From Thermoflexus sp035573655 (lineage in GTDB: Bacteria > Chloroflexota > Anaerolineae > Thermoflexales > Thermoflexaceae): 12,069 bases of DNA. Positions within the stretch are counted from its first letter, which is position 1. Every line of letters begins with the position of its first letter. The position numbers and the translations under genes were made by a program. The stretch lies in the NCBI GenBank assembly GCA_035573655.1, contig DATMAC010000135.1:1-12069 (forward strand), in the 5' to 3' direction. This document shows positions 5,780 to 12,069 of this stretch, piece after piece. The notes beneath the pieces were generated by a model that did no database searches, was not told the DNA's origin, and saw only the letters and a program-made list of their open reading frames with translations.

Positions 5780-7117
5780 ATGCTCGAACCGGAACAGAGG
5801 CCGCCGGATGCGCAGGGAGGGAGGTCGAAGGCGCTTTCGCGCTGGCGGGAGCAGGTGCAGGCGCGCTGGGCGCAAGTCCCTCCGTCTGCCCGCCCGTTCG
5901 TGCTGGCCAGCCTCGGCGTCGGCGTTCTGGGGTTGGGCCTGTTTCTCGTGGGCCTTCTGCTTCTCCTGCGCACCATCCAACCCGCAGGCCCCTCTTCATT
6001 GCGGGGCACCCCAGCGGCCCCTGGGGGATCGACCCCGGTCCGGCTCCGGGTGAAAGGGGCGACCCTAGAGATCCTCCCGCTCCCGGTGCGGGAGGGAAGC
6101 TGGCCGGTGCCGCGGGGACGAGGAGATCTCGCCTACTGGATGGAGGGGACGTTGGTGAACCTGGTGCTGGGCCTGCCGGATCGCCCGGAAACGCGGCGTC
6201 TGGTCGAAGGGTTGCAGGAGGGGGATGTACTCGAGGTGGAGATGAGCACAGGCCCCGTGCTCCGGTTCCAGGTTTCCGGCAAGCAGCAGGTGCGGCCGGA
6301 GGATACGGCGCTCCTATCCCAGCGCCGCCCGGGGTTGACCCTCCTGCTGGTCGGTGGGGAACCCCGCTGGGCGGTGATCGCTTCCCCCCTTTCCGAACCA
6401 TCCGTCTCGCCCTTGACCACCGGGCGGGCCCCCTTGGGGTTGCCGGTGCAAGTCGGGCCGATCCGCTTGACGGCGCAAAGCGTGGAGCCCCGCTGGAGCG
6501 GCCCAGGGATCCCTGGGGATTTCGTCGGGGTGGTGATTCGCTTCGAGCTGATCCATACCGGCAATGAGCCGTTGGCCTGGGAGAGCTTTGAGCTGAGCCT
6601 GGTGGATGCGGCGGGGCGGCGCTATCAACCCACGCCGCTGGAGGGCGTTCCCATCCCTTCCGGACGGATCGCGCCAGGCGGTACGGTCGAGGGGCAGGTG
6701 GCGTTTCTCATCCCCCGCAACAGCGCGGAGGGGGCTCTGATCTGGCGGTTTAACCCGCTCCCCGGGCGAGGCACCCCGGTAGAGATCGAGCTGGAGCTCC
6801 CCCGCCCAACCCCCACCCTGGCCCCGGAGGCCCGGCTTCAGATCCAGGTTCAGAGCGCCCGGTGGCTGCCTGAGGAACGGGTGTTGATCGTTCAGGGGGG
6901 GATTGGGAACCCCGGTGAGCAACCGGTGACCCTGGAAGCGACGGAGGTCGAGCTGATCGGTCCGGAGGGTCAACCAGCGCCGTTGATCGAGGCGTCCCCA
7001 GCCTTGCCATGGATGATCCCGGCAGGCCGCAATCTCGGCTTCGAGCTGCGGTTCGCCCTTCCTGTCCCCGGTCCGGCCACGCTGCGGATCGGGCGGGAGC
7101 GTTTCCAGATCCGGTGA
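5780..7117 (+). CDS. Single-TM protein with a degenerate sortase-like domain and a DUF4352-like domain
   Basis: A 445-aa protein with a short basic cytoplasmic N-terminus, one transmembrane helix (about 39-65) and a large outside part. Residues about 86-203 follow the layout of class D/E sortases: a PVRL strand, a W-P-V-P segment, L-V-E-G-L-x-E-G-D with following strands, and V-R-P-E-D-T-A-L-L before the strand LTLLLV. Where an active sortase has GH(R/N) and TC, this protein has GLPD (131-134) and VGG (191-193); Arg197 could correspond to the catalytic Arg. With neither His nor Cys, no transpeptidase activity is expected. Residues about 225-325 resemble DUF4352 (extracellular Ig-like): F-V-G-V-V-I-R-F, then L-V-D-A-A-G-R-R-Y. 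A third beta-rich region spans 352-443 after a PTPT linker. I chose ATG 5780 because GGAGGG ends 4 bases before it; ATG 5768 has no Shine-Dalgarno. The sortase-fold call is by eye and moderate. Confidence 0.7.
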   Translation: MLEPEQRPPDAQGGRSKALSRWREQVQARWAQVPPSARPFVLASLGVGVLGLGLFLVGLLLLLRTIQPAGPSSLRGTPAAPGGSTPVRLRVKGATLEILPLPVREGSWPVPRGRGDLAYWMEGTLVNLVLGLPDRPETRRLVEGLQEGDVLEVEMSTGPVLRFQVSGKQQVRPEDTALLSQRRPGLTLLLVGGEPRWAVIASPLSEPSVSPLTTGRAPLGLPVQVGPIRLTAQSVEPRWSGPGIPGDFVGVVIRFELIHTGNEPLAWESFELSLVDAAGRRYQPTPLEGVPIPSGRIAPGGTVEGQVAFLIPRNSAEGALIWRFNPLPGRGTPVEIELELPRPTPTLAPEARLQIQVQSARWLPEERVLIVQGGIGNPGEQPVTLEATEVELIGPEGQPAPLIEASPALPWMIPAGRNLGFELRFALPVPGPATLRIGRERFQIR

Positions 7118-7164
7118 GGGGAGGGAGGGATTGTCGTCGATTCCTGTGGGAATGGGAACCTAAT

Positions 7165-7180
7165 CCGAAGCCTTCGGAGG
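7165..7180 (+). promoter_or_regulatory. Hairpin adjoining the Shine-Dalgarno of the GYD gene
   Basis: CCGAA-GCC-TTCGG (7165-7177) forms a small stem whose last two G residues are part of the GGAGG Shine-Dalgarno (7176-7180) of the gene starting at 7186. Folding would partly hide the ribosome-binding site, a possible temperature- or ligand-sensitive switch, but the stem is short. A very similar CCGAA-GGG-TTCGG hairpin lies after lon at 3540-3552. Confidence 0.3.
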
Positions 7181-7185
7181 TGTCC

Positions 7186-7473
7186 ATGGGGATCTATGTG
7201 ATGGTCAGCACCCTCACGGATGAGGGGGCGGAGACGATCAAAGAGCGCCCGGAGCGGATCCTGGAGGTGAACCGGGAAGTCGAGGCCATGGGGGTGAAGG
7301 TCCTGGCCCAGTATGCGGTGCTGGGGCCTTACGATTTCATCAGCATTGTGGAAGCGCCGGACAACGAGACGGTGGCCCGGGTCTCCGTGGAGCTCGCTTC
7401 CCGGGGCAGCGTGAAGATCATGACGCTCCCGGCCATTCCCATCGAAGAGTTCATCCGACGGGTGAAAGGCTGA
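7186..7473 (+). CDS. Small GYD-domain protein
   Basis: A 95-aa cytoplasmic protein of the GYD-domain family (PF08734), small alpha/beta proteins thought to adopt a dimeric ferredoxin-like (alpha-beta barrel) fold; their biochemical role is not established. The family feature LGPYDFISIVEAPD sits at 46-59, following an amphipathic helix (about 13-35) and a strand VKVLAQYAVL. The protein has no signal peptide or membrane segment. ATG 7186 is supported by GGAGG 5 bases upstream; the longer open frame from 7009 overlaps the upstream gene in another frame and is not used. The gene starts 68 bases after the preceding stop, so it may end the operon or have its own promoter. Its presence next to surface proteins has no clear functional explanation. 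Confidence 0.85.
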   Translation: MGIYVMVSTLTDEGAETIKERPERILEVNREVEAMGVKVLAQYAVLGPYDFISIVEAPDNETVARVSVELASRGSVKIMTLPAIPIEEFIRRVKG

Positions 7474-7480
7474 GCGATTG

Positions 7481-7721
7481 GGGTACCCACAAGGGGTGTC
7501 CTTACAAAAGGAACACGAACCCGCATTGGAGGGGCGGGCCTTGTGCCCGCCCGATGTAGGGGCACCCCTTGTGGGTGCCCCTACATCGGGTGACCCAGGG
7601 TCGGCTCAAGGCGTGTACGGGCCGTGCAAGGGCGGGCCTTGCGCCTGCCCCAGCCTAGAGGCATCCGCGTCCCTACGGGAGCATTGGTAGGGGCGCCCCT
7701 TGTGGGCGCCCCTACCAATGC
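7481..7721. repeat. Cluster of hairpins sharing a CTTGT-type pentaloop
   Basis: Two perfect 18-bp stems with loop CTTGT lie at 7550-7590 and 7681-7721. An 8-bp stem with the same loop is at 7532-7552, an 8-bp stem with one G-T wobble and loop CTTGC is at 7630-7650, and a degraded arm on the opposite strand is at about 7482-7503. The 7532-7552 and 7550-7590 stems share bases 7550-7552. The repeated arms are built from GGGCGGGC, GTAGGGGCACCC and GTAGGGGCGCCC. An additional GAGGCAT/ATGCCTC pair (7659-7665, 7718-7724) embraces the last hairpin. The cluster fills the gap between the GYD gene and the YfhO gene. It looks like an accumulation of one palindromic dispersed repeat family; it is not a CRISPR, because units are self-complementary and spacers are not uniform. 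Confidence 0.75.
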
Positions 7722-7738
7722 CTCTACATGGGCCATTT

Positions 7739-10033
7739 ATGGACCGCGATGAAGCCCATTGTGTCCTTTCCATGCGCTGGGCGATTCTGATCTTCGAGCT
7801 CTACATCATCACCCTGTTTCTGTTCTGGGCTCATTGGGCGCGGCAGCCGGAAGCGCGCTCCCGGGCGCGGATGAGTGCGCTGGTGGTGTTGGCTCATCTT
7901 CTCTTCTTTTGGCCGGTGGTCGGAGCGGGCGCGTATCTTCCCCAGGGCGGCGGCGATCTGTGGGGACAGTTGTATCCGGTCTGGGCCTTCGTCGCCGCGG
8001 AGGTGCGGCAAGGGCGTTTCCCCCTTTGGAACCCCCGATTGCTAGGCGGTGATCCGATCTTTGCGGAGGCTCAGTTCGGCCTCTTGAACCCGCTGAACGC
8101 CCCGTTGTTCGCCCTGGATCCTCTTCCGGTGGAAGCCGTGCTCTGGCGGGCGATGCTGCCCGCGCTCTGGGCCGGGCTTGGGATGCTCCATCTGCTCTCC
8201 CGCTCTCGTTGGATCCGAACCTCCCCTCCAGCGGCCCTGGTGGGCAGCTTGGCCTATATGTTCTCGGCTCCTTTCGTGACCCATTTGGGTCACCCTCACA
8301 TCAGCGATGGAATGGCTTGGTTCCCGTGGGCCCTATGGGGGCTGGAGCAGGCCATGCGACCGGGCGCTGGGGCCCGCTTGGTTCGCGGCGGCGTCCCTGT
8401 GGCGCTCATGGCCCTCAGCGGGCATGGCCAAGTGGTCTCCTATGCCCTGGTGGGGATCGGGCTGGGGATACTCCTGCTCCCGGGCCGCGGATCCCTTCCC
8501 CGTCGATGGCTCCGGGGCATCGGGGCGGTGGCATTGGGGTTGGCCCTCGCCGCCCCCATGGGGATCCCCGCCCTGGAGCGGCTGCCGATGACCGAGCGGG
8601 CCGTTGTCCCCCCGGAGCTCCGGCGGGGCTATGAATTGACCTTGGAGGACCTTCTGGATTTGATCTCCCCGTTCGTTCACGGCCGGAACGCGTCGGAATG
8701 GTGGCCCCAGGGGCGGGGACGGGTGGAAACGCCGTACATCGGGGTGGTGGCCTTAGGCTTGGCCGTCTTGGGGGCGTTCCAGCCCCCGCGCGGGCGCGCG
8801 GGAGGGCTCCTCTTGGCCTTCGGCTTGTTCGGATTGGGGCTGGGCCTCGGCCGCGCTTCCCCGCTTTATCAAGCGTTCTCCCTTCTCTCCATCTTCGATT
8901 TGGCGTGGAAGACCGCCCGCGCCGTTTTCCTGCTCAGCTTCGCCCTGGCGGTTCTGGCCGCCTGGGGCTTGGAGCACGGACGCCGGAGGTGGAATCCATG
9001 GGTTGCCTTCGTGCTACTGGCGGGGATCGGAGGGGTCATCCTGCTCGTCCTCCGGGTGGTTCCGGCGGGGTTGCCTCGGGAGCGGGCGGTCTTTGGGCTG
9101 GGGCTCGCCAGCATCTGGACGCTGGGGTTGCTGGGCGCCCTTCGGGTCTCATCCCGTTGGGGCCGCTGGATCCCGCTGGCGCTCCTTTTGGGGGAACATC
9201 TCGTGGTCGGCTCGACGGCGGAGATCGATCGCCGTTCGCCTTTGGAGGGCTTCGTCCATCCCGAGGCGCTGGCCTTCCTGCGGAGGGATCCTGGCTGGTT
9301 CCGCGTGGACGTGGATCCGGCCGCTTGGGGGCTCTGGCCCCCCAACGCCCTGCAGGTGGCCGGCTTCGATACCCCGCTGGGCAGCGGGAACCCATTGAGC
9401 CTTCGGGCTTTCCCCTCGTTGTATTGGATGATCCCTCACCGGACTGCCCCGGCCTATCGGATGTTAGGGGTGAAATACATCGTGGTGCCGAAGGGCCAGC
9501 CGCCGGGCGGGGAGGGGATCTGGCCGGTGTTCACGGATGATCCTCAGGTTGATCTTCATCTACACACCGGAGCCCTTCCGCGGGCCTGGCTGGTCTATCA
9601 GACGGAAGCGGTGACCACGCAGACGGAAGCCTTGCCGCGGATCCTGGCGCCGGATTTCGCTCCGGAGCGGGTGGCGGTGGTGGAGGGAGGGCCGCTCTTG
9701 AATGGGGAAGGGAAAGGTCGCATCGAGCTGCTCCGGGTGGAGCCGAATCGGCTGGAATTTCGGGTGGAGACGGACGCGCCGGCGCTGCTGGCCTTAAGTG
9801 AGGTCTTTTATCCCGGCTGGCAGGCGCGTCTGGATGGCCACCTGGTTCCCATCCATCGGATCAACTTCACATTCCGGGGTGTGGTCATCCCACCGGGAAC
9901 GCACCACCTCGTGATGGTCTTCCGCCCAGCTTCCCTGACGTTGGGCATGGCGCTCGCGGCCGTCGCGTTGGGGGTGATCCTGTTGCTGAGCCTCACCGGG
10001 CGAAAGGGGCCGATTGGAAATCGGCCTTCATAG
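7739..10033 (+). CDS. YfhO-family multi-spanning membrane protein (putative GT-C fold)
   Basis: A 764-aa integral membrane protein with about a dozen hydrophobic segments (for example 14-30, 46-63, 133-152, 163-181, 232-247, 261-276, 335-347, 356-370, 394-410, 420-440, 451-468, 732-752). The first outside loop has GGGDLWGQLYPVW (Asp73) and PLWNPRLLGGDP (95-106), the pattern of YfhO (PF09586) and related GT-C glycosyltransferase-like proteins. The long extracytoplasmic C-terminal part has LGVKYIVVP (576-584), SEVFYPGWQARLDG (687-700) and an R-G-V-x-I-P-P-G-x-H segment, the usual ending of this family. In Bacillus YfhO is implicated in glycosylating cell-wall polymers; the substrate here is unknown. 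The start is uncertain: neither ATG 7739 nor ATG 7772 has a Shine-Dalgarno, and 7772 would put the first helix right at the N-terminus. The CTTGT hairpin ends 17 bases upstream. Confidence 0.85.
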   Translation: MDRDEAHCVLSMRWAILIFELYIITLFLFWAHWARQPEARSRARMSALVVLAHLLFFWPVVGAGAYLPQGGGDLWGQLYPVWAFVAAEVRQGRFPLWNPRLLGGDPIFAEAQFGLLNPLNAPLFALDPLPVEAVLWRAMLPALWAGLGMLHLLSRSRWIRTSPPAALVGSLAYMFSAPFVTHLGHPHISDGMAWFPWALWGLEQAMRPGAGARLVRGGVPVALMALSGHGQVVSYALVGIGLGILLLPGRGSLPRRWLRGIGAVALGLALAAPMGIPALERLPMTERAVVPPELRRGYELTLEDLLDLISPFVHGRNASEWWPQGRGRVETPYIGVVALGLAVLGAFQPPRGRAGGLLLAFGLFGLGLGLGRASPLYQAFSLLSIFDLAWKTARAVFLLSFALAVLAAWGLEHGRRRWNPWVAFVLLAGIGGVILLVLRVVPAGLPRERAVFGLGLASIWTLGLLGALRVSSRWGRWIPLALLLGEHLVVGSTAEIDRRSPLEGFVHPEALAFLRRDPGWFRVDVDPAAWGLWPPNALQVAGFDTPLGSGNPLSLRAFPSLYWMIPHRTAPAYRMLGVKYIVVPKGQPPGGEGIWPVFTDDPQVDLHLHTGALPRAWLVYQTEAVTTQTEALPRILAPDFAPERVAVVEGGPLLNGEGKGRIELLRVEPNRLEFRVETDAPALLALSEVFYPGWQARLDGHLVPIHRINFTFRGVVIPPGTHHLVMVFRPASLTLGMALAAVALGVILLLSLTGRKGPIGNRPS

Positions 10034-10044
10034 GTGCCTGGGCG

Positions 10045-10098
10045 CCGAGGGTCGGCCTGCGCCGACCGAGACACACGTCGGCGCAGGCCGACCCTCGG
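10045..10098. terminator. 22-bp-stem hairpin between convergent genes; bidirectional terminator candidate
   Basis: Bases 10045-10066 are exactly complementary to 10077-10098, with a 10-base loop (CGAGACACAC). It lies in the 111-base gap between the stop of the YfhO gene (+) and the stop of mutL (-), where a two-way terminator is expected. There is no T-run on either side, so classical intrinsic termination is not assured, and it may instead be another palindromic repeat family occupying a convergent junction. Confidence 0.6.
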
Positions 10099-10144
10099 CC
10101 GTAGGCCTGGGGATGGCGATTTCAATCGACGTCTAAAGGTCCTC

Positions 10145-11809
10145 TTACCGTCGCAGAAAGCGGCGCTCGATCTCCTCGCGGCTCAGGAGGAACCATGCAG
10201 GGCGGCCGTGGGGGCAGGTGGCCGGAGACCACGTCTCCTGCAGGGCGTCCAAGAGGGCTTGCATCTCCGCCAGGGAAAGCCCGTCGCCCGCCTTGACCGC
10301 GGCCGTGCAGGCCAAGCGCATCGCGATCCGCTCGCGGGGGTCTCCCCCTCCTCGCCGAAGCGCGGCGATCTCCTCCAAGACCACGTTGAGCAGGGCGGGT
10401 ATAGACTGCTCGGCCAGGGAGGCTGGGAGCGCCCGGACCACGAAGGCGTTCCCTCCGAAGGGCTCCATGTCGAACCCCAGGCTCCGCAAGGTCTCCAGCT
10501 CGGCCTCCAATTGCTCGGCCTCCCGCGCGGAGAACGAGAGGACGAGGGGGGAGGGAAGGGGATGGATGGCATCCCCGGCCCACAGCCGCTCGAAGAGCAC
10601 TTGCTCGTGGGCCGCGTGTTGATCCACAACGATCAATCCATCCTCGCTCTGGGCCAGGATGTAGCTCTGGAGCAACTGTCCTACTGCCCGCCAACGGGAA
10701 GGCCGGCCGTATTCCACGGCGGGCTCAGCCAGGGGTCGGGGCGCCGTTTGTATTTCCTCAAAAGGCCATGCGATCGTCGCCTCCTCTGGGCGGGGGAACG
10801 GAGCCAGGGCAGCTTCCACAGCCTGACTGACCCCCCAGTACACGGAGCGTTCCTGGGAGAACCGCACCTCGGCCTTCTGAGGATGAACATTCACATCCAC
10901 GAAGGCGGGGGGGAGGTCGATGTGCAGGATCGCCAGGGGGTATCGGCCGGCTGGGAGCCGGCCGGCGTAAGGACGCTCGAGGGCGACGGCCAGCAGGCCG
11001 CTGCGGATCGGCCGCCCGTTCACGTAGAAATGCTGGAAGGCCCGGGAGGCCCGCCCGAGGGTGGGCCGGGAGATCAGGCCGTGGATGCGAAGGTCCGCCG
11101 CCTCCCAGGAGACCGGGACCAGCTCATCCGCAACCTCTCGTCCCCAAATCGTGGCTGCGCGTTCCAGGGGGGTCCCCGGCGGGGCGATCAGGACCTCCCG
11201 GCCATCGATGAGCAAGCGGAACGCCACGTGAGGATAGCCCAGGGCGTAACGATGCACGATCTCCCGGATCCGTTCCGCTTCGCGCAGCGGGGATTTGAGG
11301 AAGCGTCGTCGAGCGGGAGTGTTGTAGAAAAGATCCCTGACCGTGACCGCCGTCCCGACCGGGCTGGCGGCCGGTTGCACGGTCTGTTGTCCTTCCTCAG
11401 CGATCAGGCGGGTGCCCTCGATCTCCCCCGCCGTGCGGGTGAGGATCTCCACGCGGGCCACGGCGGCGATGCTGGGCAGCGCCTCCCCGCGGAACCCCAG
11501 CGTGCGGACGCGGCTCAAGTCTTCCGCGGTCCGGATCTTGTTGGTGGCGAAGCGCGCCAGGGCCAGGGACACCTGATCGCGGGGGATGCCGTGGCCGTTG
11601 TCGGCCACGCGGATGAACGTGAAGCCGCCTTCCCGCACCTCGATCTGGATCGCCGTGGCCCCCGCATCCAGCGCGTTCTCGATGAGCTCCTTCACCACCG
11701 AGGCCGGCCGCTCGATGACCTCCCCCGCCGCGATGCGGGCGGCCACCTCCGGGCTGAGAACCTGGATGGCTGGGATCTCATTGAGCGAAGAGCTCCGCTC
11801 GACCATCAT
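10145..11809 (-). CDS. mutL: DNA mismatch repair protein MutL, endonuclease-type
   Basis: A 554-aa ATPase/nicking enzyme that acts with MutS to direct mismatch removal. The N-terminal GHKL ATPase has GEVIERP (29-35), KELIENALDAG (40-50) with the catalytic Glu, DNGHGI (70-75), and a downstream GFRGEAL motif. The C-terminal domain has DQHAAHEQVLFE (396-407), which fits the metal-binding nuclease motif DQHA(X)2E(X)4E, plus the A-C-x-A-A-V-K-A and CPHGRP (532-537) motifs. So this is a self-nicking MutL of the type found in bacteria without MutH. I chose ATG 11809 (followed by a second ATG at 11806) because the conserved domain starts soon after. The open frame reaches 11914, but that part crosses the palindromic repeat and would use TTG. 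The Shine-Dalgarno is weak. No mutS is in the window. Transcription converges on the YfhO gene. Confidence 0.95.
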   Translation of the reverse strand: MMVERSSSLNEIPAIQVLSPEVAARIAAGEVIERPASVVKELIENALDAGATAIQIEVREGGFTFIRVADNGHGIPRDQVSLALARFATNKIRTAEDLSRVRTLGFRGEALPSIAAVARVEILTRTAGEIEGTRLIAEEGQQTVQPAASPVGTAVTVRDLFYNTPARRRFLKSPLREAERIREIVHRYALGYPHVAFRLLIDGREVLIAPPGTPLERAATIWGREVADELVPVSWEAADLRIHGLISRPTLGRASRAFQHFYVNGRPIRSGLLAVALERPYAGRLPAGRYPLAILHIDLPPAFVDVNVHPQKAEVRFSQERSVYWGVSQAVEAALAPFPRPEEATIAWPFEEIQTAPRPLAEPAVEYGRPSRWRAVGQLLQSYILAQSEDGLIVVDQHAAHEQVLFERLWAGDAIHPLPSPLVLSFSAREAEQLEAELETLRSLGFDMEPFGGNAFVVRALPASLAEQSIPALLNVVLEEIAALRRGGGDPRERIAMRLACTAAVKAGDGLSLAEMQALLDALQETWSPATCPHGRPAWFLLSREEIERRFLRR

Positions 11810-11870
11810 TTGTGCTTCGCCCGCTCTCGTTTTGGGGATGTATGAGTGGAGGGCAAATGATCCATCCTTC

Positions 11871-11891
11871 CCGCAGTCCTTTGGGCTGCGG
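11871..11891. repeat. Third palindrome of the CCTTTGGG-centred repeat family, in the mutL leader
   Basis: CCGCAGTCC-TTT-GGGCTGCGG forms a 9-bp stem with one T-G wobble and the same TTT loop as the copy at 231-271. The flank is A/G-rich (GGAGAGAGAAGG) rather than a clean G-run, so the G-rich arm appears decayed. It lies 62 bases upstream of the mutL start on the - strand and could be within its transcript leader. Confidence 0.5.
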
Positions 11892-11935
11892 AGAGAGAAG
11901 GAAAAATCCCTCAACGGTACCCAAAATCCCCTATG

Positions 11936-11967
11936 GCCGAGTATCCCTCAGTTTATGGAAACTCGGC
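11936..11967. repeat. Inverted repeat in the terminal non-coding stretch
   Basis: GCCGAGT (11936-11942) pairs with ACTCGGC (11961-11967) across 18 bases. The rest of 11892-12049 shows no gene, clear promoter or recognisable RNA; this stretch is lower in G+C than the coding regions, so the mutL promoter probably lies somewhere here, but I cannot place it. Confidence 0.3.
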
Positions 11968-12049
11968 AATCGCTGAAGCGGCCACATCTCTATACCATCG
12001 CCTCCCATTCCAGTAGTGCTTCTTCCAGATTTGATTTTTCGTTTTGGTC

Positions 12050-12069
12050 CCTTGGGGCTTTGGGGGCGA
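12050..12069. repeat. Start of another copy of the 175-220 hairpin element, cut by window end
   Basis: GGGGCTTTGGGGGCGA at the window end nearly matches GGGGCTTTGGGGGCCGA at 171-186. The last 11 bases equal the reverse complement of the right arm at 210-220. It is also preceded by a T-run (GATTTTTCG). Only about 20 bases are visible, so this is a lead and not proof of a full copy. Confidence 0.45.

Noticed and set aside
7478..7690. A 70-codon open frame in the hairpin cluster
   Set aside because: It is made almost entirely of repeat arms and has no Shine-Dalgarno or recognisable protein feature.
7481..7721. A CRISPR array
   Set aside because: The units are self-complementary, differ in sequence and are unevenly spaced; no cas gene is in the window.
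10034..11845. A 603-codon open frame on the + strand across mutL
   Set aside because: It is antisense to a clear mutL with intact ATPase and endonuclease motifs, and it starts inside the intergenic palindrome; it shows no domain of its own.

Overview
The window is about 12 kb of GC-rich bacterial chromosome. Secreted proteins with Thr-Pro-rich linkers and PPC repeats, a YfhO-type membrane protein, strong G/C third-position bias and many long palindromic intergenic repeats suggest a Chloroflexota bacterium, possibly a thermophilic Anaerolineae/Thermoflexus-like lineage. That assignment is inference; no rRNA or tRNA gene is present to anchor it.

Layout: (1) 1-455 is non-coding. It holds a terminator-like hairpin, two copies of a G-rich palindromic repeat and an extended -10 promoter. 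(2) 456-3517 is a two-gene proteostasis unit on the + strand, hsp20 then lon. (3) 3518-3927 is a 410-base non-coding stretch full of inverted repeats, including a perfect 24-bp-stem palindrome. (4) 3928-7473 carries four + strand genes with short gaps: a stand-alone receiver-domain response regulator, a secreted PPC/SdrD-like protein, a one-TM protein whose extracellular part looks like a sortase fold without catalytic residues followed by a DUF4352-like domain, and a small GYD-domain protein. (5) 7481-7721 is a cluster of hairpins sharing a CTTGT-type pentaloop. (6) 7739-10033 is a large YfhO-family membrane protein. (7) 10045-10098 is a 22-bp-stem hairpin between convergent genes. (8) 10145-11809 on the - strand is mutL with an intact endonuclease motif. 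(9) 11810-12069 is non-coding, with another palindrome of the G-rich repeat family and the start of a further repeat copy at the window edge.

How the genes may work together: the small heat-shock protein holds unfolded proteins and Lon degrades them, and their tight linkage implies co-production. The four-gene block looks like a cell-surface module: a receiver protein inside the cell, one secreted and one membrane-anchored extracytoplasmic protein, and a small cytoplasmic protein. Its function is unknown. mutL is unrelated housekeeping in the opposite orientation.

The most unusual items are the apparently catalytically dead sortase-like protein beside a secreted PPC protein, and the density and variety of long, near-perfect palindromic repeats between genes. 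I found no CRISPR array, integrase, transposase or defence operon.
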